Assembly (NCBI RefSeq): GCF_900089835.1
Contig: NZ_OANU01000009.1
Location: forward strand, 62,001 to 126,000
Direction: 5' to 3'
Source: Vibrio thalassae
GTDB taxonomy: Bacteria > Pseudomonadota > Gammaproteobacteria > Enterobacterales > Vibrionaceae
DNA: 64,000 nt
This document shows positions 18,942-28,987 of this stretch, one piece after another. Below the pieces are notes generated by a model, which was not told the origin of the DNA, searched no databases, and was given only the letters and a program-made list of their open reading frames with translations. A program made the position numbers and the translations under genes. Each line of letters starts with the position of its first letter. Within the stretch, counting starts at the first letter, position 1.

Positions 18942-20144
18942 TTAGGCGATTTGTTCTGAGATAGTTTCCCAAATGGCATGACTTAACTCAGTTTTCATTG
19001 CATTGCCTAATGACTTGCTACCGCCTTGCCAATATACGGTAATCGCATTTGAGTCACTGTTAAAGCCCTGACCTGCAATAGACACATCATTTGCACAAAT
19101 CATATCCAGATTCTTACGTTGTAGTTTGTCTAAAGCGTACGCCTCGACATCTTGAGTCTCTGCGGCAAAGCCGACAGTAAAGGGACGAGATTCTAACAAT
19201 GATGCTACCGAGGCAATGATGTCAGGGTTCTTCACCATAGTGATTTGCATATCGTCTTTATCTGCGGTTTTCTTTATTTTTTGCGTAGCAATATCAAGCG
19301 GACGATAATCGGCCACAGCGGCGCAGCCAATGAAGATATCATGACACGTGGCATTTGCTAAGGCAGCTTGATGCATTTCTTCCGCGCTGACAACGTTAAT
19401 ACGTTTTACCCCATTAGGTGTTGGGAGTGTCACAGGGCCTGAAATCAGTGTTACGTCAGCACCGAGTTGCTGTGCTGCTTGAGCTAAAGCGAAGCCCATT
19501 TTTCCTGAACTGTGGTTAGAAATATAACGGACAGGATCGATGGCTTCGCGGGTCGGTCCTGCGGTAATGACGACGGATTTTCCTGCCAGCAACTTAGGGC
19601 CAAAAAACTGCTCACATTTCTCGACTAATTGCATAGGTTCAAGCATACGACCTGGGCCAACATCACCGCAGGCTTGCTCCCCAGCCGCTGGCCCCCAAAT
19701 CATCATGTTTCGGCGAGAGAGGGTGGCGATATTTTCTTGAGTGGCTACGTTGAGGTACATTTGTTGGTTCATTGCCGGTGAAACTGCAACCGGGGCATCC
19801 GTGGCGAGAACGAGTGTAGACAGTAAGTCATTACCCATACCTGCCGACATTCTTGCAATGAGGTCGGCTGTCGCCGGCGCTAAAAGAACCAGATCCGCCC
19901 ATTTGGCTAATTCAATATGTCCCATTGACGCTTCTGCAGCAGGGTCGAGTAAACTGTCGGAAACTGGTCTGCCGGAAACCGCTTGCATGGTGAGGGGAGT
20001 AATGAACTCTTTAGCCGCTTTCGTCATGACGACCTGAACCTGTGCTCCACGCTCAATGAGTCGTCGAGTCAGCTCCGCACATTTATAGGCTGCGATGCCA
20101 CCGCTAATGCCTAAGAGTATTTTCTTTCCAGCTAATGTTCGCAT
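18942..20144 (-). CDS. coaBC: Bifunctional phosphopantothenoylcysteine decarboxylase/phosphopantothenate-cysteine ligase
   Basis: Catalyses two steps of coenzyme A synthesis. The N-terminal CoaC flavoprotein domain (about 1-185) has [10 protein letters not shown], the catalytic His in [18 protein letters not shown] and the active-site Cys in [13 protein letters not shown]. The C-terminal CoaB domain (about 190-400) has [23 protein letters not shown] and VKNPDI. A good AGGAGCTGG ribosome binding site precedes the ATG. 400 aa is the normal length. It is divergent from radC, a conserved arrangement. Confidence 0.96.
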   Translation of the reverse strand: MRTLAGKKILLGISGGIAAYKCAELTRRLIERGAQVQVVMTKAAKEFITPLTMQAVSGRPVSDSLLDPAAEASMGHIELAKWADLVLLAPATADLIARMSAGMGNDLLSTLVLATDAPVAVSPAMNQQMYLNVATQENIATLSRRNMMIWGPAAGEQACGDVGPGRMLEPMQLVEKCEQFFGPKLLAGKSVVITAGPTREAIDPVRYISNHSSGKMGFALAQAAQQLGADVTLISGPVTLPTPNGVKRINVVSAEEMHQAALANATCHDIFIGCAAVADYRPLDIATQKIKKTADKDDMQITMVKNPDIIASVASLLESRPFTVGFAAETQDVEAYALDKLQRKNLDMICANDVSIAGQGFNSDSNAITVYWQGGSKSLGNAMKTELSHAIWETISEQIA

Positions 20145-20354
20145 AACCAGCTCCTTAAATTTTTCTGCGGCTAAGATACCAAATGCGTTGATGTCCCGCC
20201 ACTTTCAAGGGGCTTACTGTCTAAAGTACTTTTTGATAAACCGCATAGTTACATAGCAATACGTACTGATTCGCAGCTTCTATGCTGTCATCTGTCTATT
20301 TCTCGCAAATTAAGTAATAAAGCAAAGACCCAAGGTCTAACTCAAATTTCCATT

Positions 20355-21029
20355 ATGGTTCTAAAACACTTACCCAGTGAATCATTGCCGCGAGAGAAGC
20401 TACTCAATAGAGGAAGTCATGCGCTTAGTGATGCTGAGTTGCTGGCTATCTTTTTGCGCACCGGCACAAAGGGGATGAATGTACTGCAGTTGGCTGATGC
20501 CTTGTTGTCAGATTTCGGCTCACTGAGAGCGTTGTTTACGGCTAATCGGGAGGTGTTTTGTCAGCGAAAGGGGTTAGGTCTGGCAAAATATGTTCAATTA
20601 CAAGCTGTATTGGAAATGAGTCAGCGTTACTTAAGTGAGACCATACAGCGAGGAGACAGCCTAAATAGTCCAGAACAAACCAAACATTATTTAATGAGCG
20701 TTTTGCGAGATCGGCATAGAGAGGCCTTCTATGTTTTGTTCTTAGATAACCAAAATCGTGTTATTGCTGGTGAAATTATGTTTGAAGGGACCATAGATGC
20801 GGCATCGGTTTACCCACGGGAAGTGGTAAAGCGAGCCCTGTATCATAATGCGGCGGCGATTATCTTGTCTCACAACCACCCTTCAGGTGTGGCTGAGCCA
20901 AGCCAAGCGGATAGACGGATTACCAGACGGTTAACCGATGCACTTGGTCTGGTTGATATTCGAGTTTTAGATCATTTTGTCGTGGGGGATGGCGAAGTGG
21001 TCTCTTTTGCCGAAAGAGGCTGGATTTAA
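20355..21029 (+). CDS. radC: RadC family JAMM-domain protein
   Basis: 224 aa. N-terminal helix-hairpin-helix-like region (about 1-70) and C-terminal RadC/MPN+ domain with the JAMM metal motif [15 protein letters not shown] (about residues 172-186). The family was once linked to DNA repair, but its biochemical role is still uncertain. Located between coaBC and rpmBG as in most gammaproteobacteria. The ribosome binding site is weak, so the exact start is slightly uncertain. Confidence 0.93.
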   Translation: MVLKHLPSESLPREKLLNRGSHALSDAELLAIFLRTGTKGMNVLQLADALLSDFGSLRALFTANREVFCQRKGLGLAKYVQLQAVLEMSQRYLSETIQRGDSLNSPEQTKHYLMSVLRDRHREAFYVLFLDNQNRVIAGEIMFEGTIDAASVYPREVVKRALYHNAAAIILSHNHPSGVAEPSQADRRITRRLTDALGLVDIRVLDHFVVGDGEVVSFAERGWI

Positions 21030-21187
21030 TGGCTTAAATAGAGGAAAGTACATTTTATTGCAATAACTGTGATACAGAGCTTTTGTTTTGGTGATTTTCT
21101 GCTATGATTCGCGCACTAAATTATCAACCAACATCAGCTCAAAGTGAAAAAGATCAGCAAATCCTTAAAAAAGGATCTGTTCGGGTC

Positions 21188-21216
21188 TTGAGCAATGCAT
21201 GTCAAGTTAGTATAAT
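21188..21216 (+). promoter_or_regulatory. Sigma70 promoter of rpmBG
   Basis: -35 TTGAGC at 21188-21193, 17-base spacer, -10 TATAAT at 21211-21216, followed by a GC-rich discriminator (GCGCG). It is about 110 bases before the rpmB start, leaving a leader that could carry ribosomal-protein regulation. Confidence 0.75.
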
Positions 21217-21328
21217 GCGCGACCTTTGATAGCCTTGTATGGGTATTCCATAATGGTTATGGCCTCTTATAATTGAGGTTCGGCCACCAAGGTTGATATC
21301 GAGCTGAAACGATTTGGAGAAGACATTC

Positions 21329-21565
21329 ATGTCCCGAGTATGCCAAGTAACTGGTAAGCGTCCTGTAACGGGTAACAACCGTTCACACGCACGAAATGCT
21401 ACCAAGCGTCGTTTTCTGCCGAACCTACAAACTCATCGTTTCTGGGTAGAAAGCGAAAAACGCTTTGTTAAACTACGTCTAACCGCTAAGGGTATGCGTA
21501 TTATTGATAAGAAAGGCATCGATGCTGTTCTTGTTGATATCCGCGCTCGTGGCGAGAACGTATAA
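21329..21565 (+). CDS. rpmB: 50S ribosomal protein L28
   Basis: 78 aa, beginning [12 protein letters not shown], the conserved L28 start; an upstream in-frame ATG is rejected because it adds five residues not found in L28. A GGAGAAG ribosome binding site lies 7 bases before the ATG. Conserved motifs include [16 protein letters not shown] and the C-terminal DKKGIDAVL. It is followed by rpmG at 13 bases; the two are co-transcribed in most bacteria of this group. Confidence 0.97.
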   Translation: MSRVCQVTGKRPVTGNNRSHARNATKRRFLPNLQTHRFWVESEKRFVKLRLTAKGMRIIDKKGIDAVLVDIRARGENV

Positions 21566-21578
21566 GAGGAATTAAGCA

Positions 21579-21746
21579 ATGGCTAAAGGCATTCGTGAGA
21601 AAATTCGCCTAGTATCTTCTGCAGGTACTGGTCACTTCTACACAACTGACAAGAACAAGCGTAACATGCCAGGCAAATTTGAGATCAAAAAGTTTGATCC
21701 AGTTGTTCGCCAACACGTTATGTACAAAGAAGCTAAAATCAAGTAA
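21579..21746 (+). CDS. rpmG: 50S ribosomal protein L33
   Basis: 55 aa, identified by reading the frame directly because it is short: starts [21 protein letters not shown] and ends with a KEAKIK tail, the standard L33 pattern. It lacks the zinc-binding cysteines, so it is the C-minus form of L33. AGAGGA ribosome binding site 8 bases upstream. Last gene of the rpmBG operon, followed by a strong terminator. Confidence 0.97.
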   Translation: MAKGIREKIRLVSSAGTGHFYTTDKNKRNMPGKFEIKKFDPVVRQHVMYKEAKIK

Positions 21747-21774
21747 TTGATAAGTTTCTACTTGTTAAGTATTG

Positions 21775-21801
21775 AAAACCCAGCTTAGTGCTGGGTTTTT
21801 T
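21775..21801 (+). terminator. Terminator of rpmBG
   Basis: Stem AAAACCCAGC/GCTGGGTTTT with loop TTAGT and a T-run: a textbook intrinsic terminator 28 bases after rpmG. Confidence 0.9.
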
Positions 21802-21826
21802 ATTATCTAAAGCATCACAAAAGCGC

Positions 21827-22303
21827 TTAGAGCGCGCCTTCAAAGCCGAGTTGACGCCATGCTTCATAAGCGATGATTGCTACGGCGTTAGATAAATTCA
21901 AACTACGAGCGTCCGGCATCATTGGAATACGAATTCGTTGCTCCATAGGTAAGCTTTCAATTACTTCTGCTGGGAGTCCGCGAGTCTCCGGTCCAAATAA
22001 GAGTACATCACCGTGCTGATACTGAGCGTCGGTATGATGTCCTGTTGTTTTTGTGGTGCAGGCAAATAAGCGGTAGTCAGGATTATGCTGTTTGAGGTAA
22101 GCGATAAAAGCAGCGTAGTCTTTATGACGTTTCACGCGCGCTAGGTCGTGGTAGTCAAGACCGGCACGACGCACTTTCTTCTCTTCTAAATCAAAACCAA
22201 GCGGTTCAATTAAGTGTAAGTTTGCGCCGCAGTTAGCACAAAGTCGGATGATGTTTCCGGTGTTTGGCGCAATTTCAGGCTCGTAAAGGGCAATATCAAA
22301 CAT
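21827..22303 (-). CDS. trmL: tRNA (cytidine/uridine-34-2'-O)-methyltransferase TrmL
   Basis: 158-aa SPOUT-family methyltransferase that 2'-O-methylates the wobble base of tRNA-Leu isoacceptors. Signatures are [20 protein letters not shown] at the N-terminus, FGPETRGLP (about residue 105) and the knot segment [19 protein letters not shown] at the C-terminus that binds S-adenosylmethionine. Length matches E. coli TrmL (157). Convergent with rpmBG. Confidence 0.95.
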   Translation of the reverse strand: MFDIALYEPEIAPNTGNIIRLCANCGANLHLIEPLGFDLEEKKVRRAGLDYHDLARVKRHKDYAAFIAYLKQHNPDYRLFACTTKTTGHHTDAQYQHGDVLLFGPETRGLPAEVIESLPMEQRIRIPMMPDARSLNLSNAVAIIAYEAWRQLGFEGAL

Positions 22304-22402
22304 AGTGGATGTCGACTCAAATCAAATCATGGAGTGAGTATACCTGAAGTGATGAGAACGTGAGGCGACTAATTACAATAATGACATCATCCCGAAGTAT
22401 AA

Positions 22403-22495
22403 CGTCATCCTTGCGTATGCAGGGATCTCCCTAAAGCGATCACTCGACCTTAAGAAAATTCCTGCCTACACATGCACACAGCAAGTAGAATGACG
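22403..22495. repeat. Imperfect inverted repeat with CGTCAT ends (MITE-like)
   Basis: About 93 bases bounded by CGTCAT (22403-22408) and its complement ATGACG (22490-22495). The arms contain partly complementary CTTGC / GCAAG and GCAGG / CCTGC blocks. It resembles short non-coding palindromic elements scattered between genes in Vibrio. No coding frame. Whether it is dispersed elsewhere cannot be seen in this window. Confidence 0.45.
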
Positions 22496-22523
22496 AGCGA
22501 GCCAAAAGATGCTCGTTCCCTGA

Positions 22524-23648
22524 TTACAGTTTTTCAGTCACTGCTAATGTCGCCGCCAACATATCGCGACCAAACATAATGCTTCGCTCTGGTGACCAAC
22601 CGTAGAAAGGATCAGGATAGTTGTTGTTATCCTTAAATGGCATTTCAATGGTGTAAGACAGGCACTTAAATTGCTCTGCAACCCAATTAGAGCCAACCGT
22701 TAGGTTAGCTTTGCCCGGTTCATCCTTATCGTAGCCATAGTCATCTTGGAACTCAGGTGTGATAGTCAGTAGTGCTTGCTTGAACGCCGACTCTAGTGAT
22801 GCCAAGCGTTCATCATAAGATGGTATACCTTCAGAACCCGCAGCAAAGTTGTATGGAATTGCTTCGTCGCCGTGGATATCAAGGAACATGTCCACGCCAG
22901 TTTTCAGCATACGTTCGCGTACTAAGTAAACTTCAGGACTTTTCTCCATTGAAGGCGTTTGCCATTCACGATTAAGGTTCACGCCTATAGTGTTCGTTCT
23001 GAGGTGGCCGCGAATGCTGCCATCAGGATTCATATTTGGGACGACATAAACAACGGCTTGTTCGAGCAGGGCTTGAGCGGCAGTATCAGTGTCGTCAACA
23101 AGGCGTTGAATCATGCCTTCAATAAACCATTCTGCCATAGACTCGCCTGGATGCTGGCGTGCAATCACCCAAATGTTCTTTTTACCTTCTTCAGGCTCAC
23201 CAAACGTTAGCAACGACATATCGTTACCATCGAGAGTGTGGCCTAGGGTTTCAAGCGTGCAGTGATGTTCATTTTGAGCCATATGCAGTAAGTCGAGATG
23301 GCGATCGTAACTATAAGGTGCAAAGTAAGCGAAATACATTGAACCTCTCTCTGGAAGAACCGTGCAGCTCAATGTGTCCCCATCGAACTCGCAAGGAATT
23401 CGGAACCACTCCTCACGGTCATAAGAGGCAACAATATCGTAACCCTTCCAGCCTTCAGGGTAGGCCGATTTAGCTAAATCAATAATTTTAATGGTATGTG
23501 CTAGTTCAGGCGTCGACTCTAAGCGAAAGTGAAACCACTGATAAAACTCTGACTGATTGTCGTTGACGATTTTAAGTTGGATATCATTGTTGTCGTCGGC
23601 TTTAACGACTTGGATATTGCCACTTTCAAAGTTGCTGAAGATTTTCAT
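22524..23648 (-). CDS. M14 family zinc carboxypeptidase
   Basis: 374 aa from the ATG at 23648; the longer frame to 23699 adds residues without a supporting ribosome binding site. An N-terminal beta-sandwich domain (about 1-125) of the cytosolic-carboxypeptidase type precedes the peptidase domain. Zinc ligands are visible as HPGESMAEW (HxxE, about residue 165) and the His in FLDIHGDEA (about 255). The catalytic Glu is likely in YTIEMPFKD near the C-terminus. No signal peptide, so cytoplasmic. The substrate is unknown; related bacterial enzymes are annotated M14-type cytosolic carboxypeptidases. Confidence 0.9.
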   Translation of the reverse strand: MKIFSNFESGNIQVVKADDNNDIQLKIVNDNQSEFYQWFHFRLESTPELAHTIKIIDLAKSAYPEGWKGYDIVASYDREEWFRIPCEFDGDTLSCTVLPERGSMYFAYFAPYSYDRHLDLLHMAQNEHHCTLETLGHTLDGNDMSLLTFGEPEEGKKNIWVIARQHPGESMAEWFIEGMIQRLVDDTDTAAQALLEQAVVYVVPNMNPDGSIRGHLRTNTIGVNLNREWQTPSMEKSPEVYLVRERMLKTGVDMFLDIHGDEAIPYNFAAGSEGIPSYDERLASLESAFKQALLTITPEFQDDYGYDKDEPGKANLTVGSNWVAEQFKCLSYTIEMPFKDNNNYPDPFYGWSPERSIMFGRDMLAATLAVTEKL

Positions 23649-23747
23649 CGGCTTAGTTCTCTTTATTCGGTGTATTGAGCAAGACCTCGAGGCTACCACA
23701 TACCATGGCTATTTGAGTATAAATACAATGTCAGATTCGTGCCGATT

Positions 23748-25133
23748 TTATAACGGTAACTCAACATGCATCTTCAAACCGCCCAATCGACTTCTAGATG
23801 CCTCTATCTGACCGCTATGCTGCAAAATGGCGCTCTGAGTAATCGCCAGCCCCAAGCCGGTACCACCAGAATCGCGATCGCGCGCTTTTGACACTCGGTA
23901 GAACGGACGGAAAATATCTTGTAGTTCATCGTCAGGCACACCAGGACCATCATCTTCTACGACAATGCGTAACGTATCTTTATCAGTCGACAAAGTAATA
24001 TTAATGGCCGTTTTACCGTAACGAATGGCATTTCTCACAATATTTTCAATGGCACTCATCAGCAATTTAGGATTGCCAGAAATAGAGACATCCGGGATCT
24101 CAGAAAATCGCAGTGTTTTGCCTAATTGCTCGGCTTCAAATTTAGCATCACTAAAGATCTCTTCCCATAAGCTACTCGCAGGTTGAGATTCGCGAGTCAC
24201 ATGGCTGTCGGTGTTCATGCGTGATAGTTCCAACAGTTCACCAATCATTTGCTCCAACCGCTGGGCCTCAGTATCAATTCGCAATAGTTCTTGGCTCTCG
24301 CCCTGTTTGCGTGTTGCTAATGCGGTCGCCATCCTCAGGCGAGTGAGAGGGGAGCGAAGTTCGTGAGAAATATCGGACAATAGACGCTGTTGCCCAGAGA
24401 TCATCTGATTGACAGCCATCACCATCTGATTAAAACTGCTGCCGGCTTGTTTGAACTCGGACATGCCTTTTTCTAGCTCAGGATCTTGTTTGAATTCGCC
24501 ATTGGCGACTCGCTTAGCCGCTAGCTCCAACCTTCTTGCTGGTTGGCTTAATGCCCAGGCCAGCCATAACAGTAAAGGTGTACTGACCGCCATCACGGCA
24601 AATAACAGCTGAAAGGGTTTATCAAACATACGCAGTAAAAAAGGTGGCGGCTCGGTCCAGCGCAATCCGATATAAAGGTATAGCTCTTGATTTGCCAATT
24701 TAATGGGAACGGGGCCAGCCAGCATGTAACGCCCATAGAGTTTCTGCATAGGGGTATCAAAAGAATCGACAGACGTAATGAAGTTCTTTAACACTTTGGT
24801 CTTAAAATCAGGGTTTTTCTGCGTGCTGAGAATATTGCCTTCTTGATCGACAATAAACACACTTGGGGCACGCTGTTTGTGGTTTCCTTTATGTCTAGAC
24901 TCTGGCTTATCAAGTTGATAGATAATGCGCCCAAGATTACTTTGCCCTGCGAAACGTTTTTCTACTTTATCTCTTAGCGACAGCAGTTGCTCGAGTGGCT
25001 CTCCTGAAATCTCTTTAGTAACGCGTGGGTCAAGGTGCGGCAGTGCAAGCACTGCGATCAAGACCAAGAGCATCGTCAACCAGAAAATGGCAAAGATACG
25101 GCCGTAAAGGCTGGTTATCTTGGGCAATTTCAT
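23748..25133 (-). CDS. cpxA: Envelope-stress sensor histidine kinase CpxA
   Basis: 461 aa. Membrane helices at about residues 10-28 and 165-190 bracket a periplasmic sensor. HAMP linker (about 190-240), then the dimerisation domain with the phosphorylated His in DISHELRSPLTRLR (about residue 250). The ATPase domain has N box NIVRNAIRYG, VEDDGPGVP and GGTGLGLAI. It begins 2 bases after the cpxR stop with an AGGAG site inside cpxR, so the two are translated together. It senses misfolded envelope proteins; CpxP encoded nearby is its periplasmic inhibitor. Confidence 0.95.
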   Translation of the reverse strand: MKLPKITSLYGRIFAIFWLTMLLVLIAVLALPHLDPRVTKEISGEPLEQLLSLRDKVEKRFAGQSNLGRIIYQLDKPESRHKGNHKQRAPSVFIVDQEGNILSTQKNPDFKTKVLKNFITSVDSFDTPMQKLYGRYMLAGPVPIKLANQELYLYIGLRWTEPPPFLLRMFDKPFQLLFAVMAVSTPLLLWLAWALSQPARRLELAAKRVANGEFKQDPELEKGMSEFKQAGSSFNQMVMAVNQMISGQQRLLSDISHELRSPLTRLRMATALATRKQGESQELLRIDTEAQRLEQMIGELLELSRMNTDSHVTRESQPASSLWEEIFSDAKFEAEQLGKTLRFSEIPDVSISGNPKLLMSAIENIVRNAIRYGKTAINITLSTDKDTLRIVVEDDGPGVPDDELQDIFRPFYRVSKARDRDSGGTGLGLAITQSAILQHSGQIEASRSRLGGLKMHVELPL

Positions 25134-25135
25134 TG

Positions 25136-25819
25136 TTACTCCTTAACCAGTAAGTAGCCACGTCCACGCAGGGTTTTGATGCGTGGTTTTCCATCTGGTT
25201 TTTTTGGCAACTTCTTACGTAAATTGGAGACGTGCATATCCACCGCGCGATCAAAAGCCGATAACCGTTTGCCAAGAACATCAAGACTTAAGGATTCTTT
25301 GGTTAACGCCTCTCCAGGCTTTTGAACAAAATAGTGCAAAAGGGCAAACTCTGTCGTCGTTAAATCCAACAACTGGCTTTGGCAGTGAGCTTCTTGTTTC
25401 CCTGGGAACACTTGAATGTCTTCAAACGCTACACAGTCAGAAGAGGCTGTTTCTGGTTTACTTTGAGTACGGCGAAGAATGGCTTTAATACGAGCAAGTA
25501 ATTCTCTATCGCTAAAAGGTTTTGGAAGATAGTCATCTGCACCCAATTCAAGGCCGATAACACGATCAATTTCTTCACCTTTAGCCGTGAGCATCAGAAC
25601 GGGGGTTTCCCACTTTTCACGTAGTTTTTTGAGCGTGTCCATACCATTGAGTCGCGGCATCATGACATCCATTAATACCAGATCGATATCGTTATGCATT
25701 GCCTCTAAACCTGCGATGCCATCATTCGCTTCAGACGTCTCAAACCCTTCAAAGCTGAGTATATCTTTGAGTAGACTGGTTAGCTCTGTGTCGTCATCAA
25801 TGATAAGTATGTGTGCCAT
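25136..25819 (-). CDS. cpxR: Response regulator CpxR
   Basis: 227 aa OmpR-family regulator. Receiver domain with DDD near residue 8, phosphoacceptor Asp in LVLMDVMMPRLNG (about residue 51) and the conserved Lys in PKPFSDREL. A winged-helix DNA-binding domain (about 130-227) ends in RGRGYLL. First gene of cpxRA, divergent from cpxP, with a CpxR box in the shared promoter region implying autoregulation. Confidence 0.96.
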   Translation of the reverse strand: MAHILIIDDDTELTSLLKDILSFEGFETSEANDGIAGLEAMHNDIDLVLMDVMMPRLNGMDTLKKLREKWETPVLMLTAKGEEIDRVIGLELGADDYLPKPFSDRELLARIKAILRRTQSKPETASSDCVAFEDIQVFPGKQEAHCQSQLLDLTTTEFALLHYFVQKPGEALTKESLSLDVLGKRLSAFDRAVDMHVSNLRKKLPKKPDGKPRIKTLRGRGYLLVKE

Positions 25820-25883
25820 AAACTACCTCTGTATTGTTCTATGCCCTGTAATAATAAAGCGTTAAATATTAGAAAAAGCGATC

Positions 25884-25898
25884 TTTACGATTCTTTAC
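25884..25898 (-). promoter_or_regulatory. CpxR binding box in the cpxR-cpxP intergenic region
   Basis: On the minus strand the sequence reads GTAAA-GAATC-GTAAA, an exact match to the known CpxR consensus GTAAA-N5-GTAAA. It lies 65 bases before cpxR and 93 before cpxP, so it can control both divergent transcripts. Confidence 0.8.
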
Positions 25899-25990
25899 GC
25901 TCACTGTACGTTACTTTACTCACCAGGCCCTATTCTATACTCAAGCGCTGCAGAGGCAGCCATGGTATGAATCACATAAGGGTAAAGATT

Positions 25991-26509
25991 ATGAAAATGT
26001 CAAAGAAACTGGTTATCGCTGCAACGGTTCTTCCATTAGTGCTTGGCTCAGCAAGCGCCTTGGCATACGGCGGCGGTAAAGGTGGCCACCATGGTAAAGG
26101 TGGCGAGGGTATGTGTGGTGGCTTTGATGGTAAACGCATGTTCCGTGAACTCGATTTGACCGATGCTCAGAAAGATCAAATGAAAGAACTGCGTCAAGCC
26201 AACAGAGACGCGATGCATGCGAAGTTCTCTGGTGACTTTGCAACTAAGCAAGCGGAAATGCAAGCTCGCCAACAAAAGATGCAAGATTTAGTGCTTGCCG
26301 ATAGTTTTGATGCCGATGCTGCTAATGCACTTGCATCAGAAATGGTACAGCAGCAAACCGAACGCCGTGTACAAATGCTAGAAAGACAGCATGAGATGTT
26401 AAACATCCTAACGCCAGAGCAGAAAGTGAAGTTCAAAGAGCTTCAAAAAGAGCGTATGGAAAGATGTTTCTCTAAAATGGAATCTCGTGCAGCAAAACAC
26501 GCTAACTAG
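25991..26509 (+). CDS. cpxP: Periplasmic Cpx pathway protein, CpxP/Spy family
   Basis: 172 aa from the ATG at 25991, where a signal peptide starts (MKMSKKLVIAATVLPLVLG, cleavage near ALA-YGG); the long upstream frame is not coding. Two LTxxQ-type motifs are visible, LTDAQKDQMKELRQ (about residue 56) and LTPEQKVKFKELQ (about residue 142), within a helical, charged protein. A Gly/His-rich stretch after the signal peptide may bind metal. It restrains CpxA and acts as a periplasmic chaperone in E. coli. Divergent from cpxRA with a shared CpxR box. Confidence 0.9.
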   Translation: MKMSKKLVIAATVLPLVLGSASALAYGGGKGGHHGKGGEGMCGGFDGKRMFRELDLTDAQKDQMKELRQANRDAMHAKFSGDFATKQAEMQARQQKMQDLVLADSFDADAANALASEMVQQQTERRVQMLERQHEMLNILTPEQKVKFKELQKERMERCFSKMESRAAKHAN

Positions 26510-26541
26510 TACGAGCAGTCCCTTCTAGACAATAGTGAAAG

Positions 26542-26574
26542 CTCCATGCCTTTTTAATGCATGGAGTTTTTTGT
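26542..26574 (+). terminator. Terminator of cpxP
   Basis: Stem CTCCATGC/GCATGGAG with a nine-base T-rich loop and a following T6 run, 30 bases after the cpxP stop. Confidence 0.85.
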
Positions 26575-26703
26575 ATATTTCACTCTAGGCGACGGCCATC
26601 TGGATAATGTTGTCGGTAAAGCCGACCCAATAGTTTTTCTATTTTTGTGAGGATTTATCGGTATACTTGCGGTTATGTTTTGAAATGACCTCAAGGTGCC
26701 AAA

Positions 26704-27621
26704 GTGAGTATCACCCAGAACAAATATGCAAGGCTTGTCACCGTTGCTGCTTGGACTGCAACAACCATTGCGAGCTTACTGTTTATTGTGAAGGTGCTGG
26801 CTTGGTGGGTAACCGGTTCAGTGAGCTTGTTGGCATCGTTGATAGACTCGGTCATCGATATTGCCGCCTCAGTGATCAACTTACTGGTTTTACGCTACTC
26901 TTTGCAGCCTGCCGATAAAGAACATACTTTTGGTCACGGTAAGGCGGAATCTCTAGCTGCACTGGCTCAAGCCATGTTTATTTCCGGCTCGGCATGTTTC
27001 CTTATTCTCAATGGTGTTGATCGCTTTTTCCGACCACAAGAACTTAACTCGCCAGAGTTAGGTATTTTTGTCAGCTTGTTTGCCTTCCTCGCGACTTCTG
27101 GGTTGGTTGTGTTTCAAAAGTATGTGGTGAAACAAACAGGTAGCCAAGCCATTGCCGCAGACTCTTTACACTATCAAACTGACCTGTATATGAATGCGGC
27201 TATTATGGTGGCATTAGGCTTAAGTTGGTATGGCATCAACCAAGCCGATGCTTTCTTTGCTGTTGGCATTGGGATCTTTATTTTAGTAAGCGCCGTAAAA
27301 ATGGCTTACGGTGCTATTCAGTCTTTGTTAGACCGACAGTTGCCAGAAGAAGAGTTAACTAAAATTCGTGAGATAAGTACGGCCGTTGAAGGCGTGATTG
27401 GTATTCATCAACTTCGAACGCGAATGTCTGGTCCGGTCCGTTTTATTCAGTTACATCTTGAACTTGATGATGATTTGCGTTTGATAGAGGCTCATAAAAT
27501 CGCAGACCGTGCTGAATCTAAATTGAAGCAGGCCTTTCCTGGCGCCGATGTGATCATTCATCAAGATCCGTATTCGGTGGTGTTAACTGAAGAAAAACAG
27601 CAGAAAGAGCAGGGCTGGTAG
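26704..27621 (+). CDS. fieF: Cation diffusion facilitator FieF (iron/zinc efflux)
   Basis: 305 aa starting with GTG, supported by an AAGGTG ribosome binding site. Six membrane helices in the first two thirds. The metal-binding DxxxD motifs lie in helix 2 ([11 protein letters not shown], about residue 45) and helix 5 (HYQTDLYMN, about 160). The cytoplasmic ferredoxin-like dimer domain follows (about 210-295). Exports Fe(II)/Zn(II) in exchange for protons. The cpxP-fieF-pfkA order matches that around E. coli cpx. Confidence 0.93.
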   Translation: MSITQNKYARLVTVAAWTATTIASLLFIVKVLAWWVTGSVSLLASLIDSVIDIAASVINLLVLRYSLQPADKEHTFGHGKAESLAALAQAMFISGSACFLILNGVDRFFRPQELNSPELGIFVSLFAFLATSGLVVFQKYVVKQTGSQAIAADSLHYQTDLYMNAAIMVALGLSWYGINQADAFFAVGIGIFILVSAVKMAYGAIQSLLDRQLPEEELTKIREISTAVEGVIGIHQLRTRMSGPVRFIQLHLELDDDLRLIEAHKIADRAESKLKQAFPGADVIIHQDPYSVVLTEEKQQKEQGW

Positions 27622-27903
27622 TTAACTAACAAAATGGGCTAGTAAGCGGCATGGCGAATGAAAATGGCAAGTTCAAAATGGATTGTCTATTATCAAGGCT
27701 CATGATAAAAAGTGCGATTCTGATGTGAATCAACACAATAGTTCTTATAAACTGTAATACTCTTACATAAGTAATAAAGTTACGTCGATGTTGTTGTGGG
27801 GAACGCATCGAATCATCGTAGCGATAACAAGAATTCTGTGCGTTGCGCAAGCAATAAGCGGCGTACTCAAAATTGAAATTAGATTGCCAAATCGAGGGTG
27901 AGC

Positions 27904-28866
27904 ATGATTAAGAAAATCGGTGTTTTGACAAGTGGTGGTGATGCACCAGGTATGAATGCTGCGGTACGTGGTGTAGTTCGTACGGCTTTGTCAGCGGATT
28001 TAGAAGTATATGGCGTGTATGACGGTTACCTAGGTCTTTATGAAGACCGCATCAAAAAGCTAGATCGCTCTAGCGTATCTGATGTGATTAACCGTGGTGG
28101 TACGTTCTTAGGTTCAGCACGCTTCCCTGAATTTAAAGAAGTAGAAGTTCGTGAGAAAGCGATTGAAAACCTTAAGAAACACGGTATCGATGCACTAGTC
28201 GTTATCGGTGGCGACGGTTCGTACATGGGTGCGAAGAAACTGACTGAGATGGGCTACCCATGTATTGGTCTGCCAGGCACTATTGATAACGATATCGCAG
28301 GTACTGACTACACAATCGGTTATCTAACTGCGCTTAATACAGTTATTGATGCGATTGACCGTCTACGTGACACGTCTTCATCTCACCAACGTATCTCTAT
28401 CGTTGAAATCATGGGCCGTCACTGTGGTGACCTAACGCTTATGTCAGCGATTGCTGGTGGTTGTGAATACATGATCACTCCAGAAACTGGCCTAAACAAA
28501 GAGCAACTTATTAGCAATATCCAAGATGGAATTGCGAAAGGTAAGAAGCACGCGATTATCGCACTCACTGAGCTTATGATGGATGCGACTGAGCTTGCCA
28601 AAGAGATCGAAACTGCAACTGGTCGTGAAACTCGTGCAACTGTTCTAGGTCATATCCAGCGTGGTGGTCGTCCAACAGCGTTTGACCGCGTCCTTGCGTC
28701 TCGCATGGGTAACTACGCAGTGCATCTTCTAATGGAAGGTCACGGTGGTCGTTGTGTTGGTATTCAGAAAGAGCAACTAGTACACCATGACATCATTGAT
28801 GCGATCGAAAATATGAAGCGTCCAGTTCGTGATGACCTATTCAAAGTTGCTGAAGAGTTGTTCTAA
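27904..28866 (+). CDS. pfkA: ATP-dependent 6-phosphofructokinase
   Basis: 320 aa, exactly the E. coli PfkA length when the ATG at 27904 is used; a GTG two codons upstream overlaps the GAGGG ribosome binding site. Motifs: [15 protein letters not shown] (ATP site), GGDGSYMGA, the catalytic Asp in GTIDNDI (about residue 128) and MGRHCGDL. Catalyses the committed step of glycolysis in the cytoplasm. About 280 bases of upstream sequence probably hold its promoter. A strong terminator follows. Confidence 0.97.
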   Translation: MIKKIGVLTSGGDAPGMNAAVRGVVRTALSADLEVYGVYDGYLGLYEDRIKKLDRSSVSDVINRGGTFLGSARFPEFKEVEVREKAIENLKKHGIDALVVIGGDGSYMGAKKLTEMGYPCIGLPGTIDNDIAGTDYTIGYLTALNTVIDAIDRLRDTSSSHQRISIVEIMGRHCGDLTLMSAIAGGCEYMITPETGLNKEQLISNIQDGIAKGKKHAIIALTELMMDATELAKEIETATGRETRATVLGHIQRGGRPTAFDRVLASRMGNYAVHLLMEGHGGRCVGIQKEQLVHHDIIDAIENMKRPVRDDLFKVAEELF

Positions 28867-28890
28867 TCGACATTGATTCAAAAGATAACA

Positions 28891-28917
28891 AACCGCGGCT
28901 TAAGTCGCGGTTTTTTT
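28891..28917 (+). terminator. Terminator of pfkA
   Basis: Stem AACCGCG/CGCGGTT with an eight-base loop and T-run, 24 bases after pfkA. Confidence 0.85.
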
Positions 28918-28940
28918 ACGCCTTAATAAAATGAAAGCAT

Positions 28941-28968
28941 AAAAAAACAGGCTCGATGAGCCTGTTTT
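28941..28968 (-). terminator. Terminator of tpiA
   Basis: Stem AAAACAGGCTC/GAGCCTGTTTT with a tight GAT loop and a T-run on the minus strand, 20 bases after the tpiA stop. Confidence 0.85.
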
Positions 28969-28987
28969 CCAGTAATGCGATAAGCGA

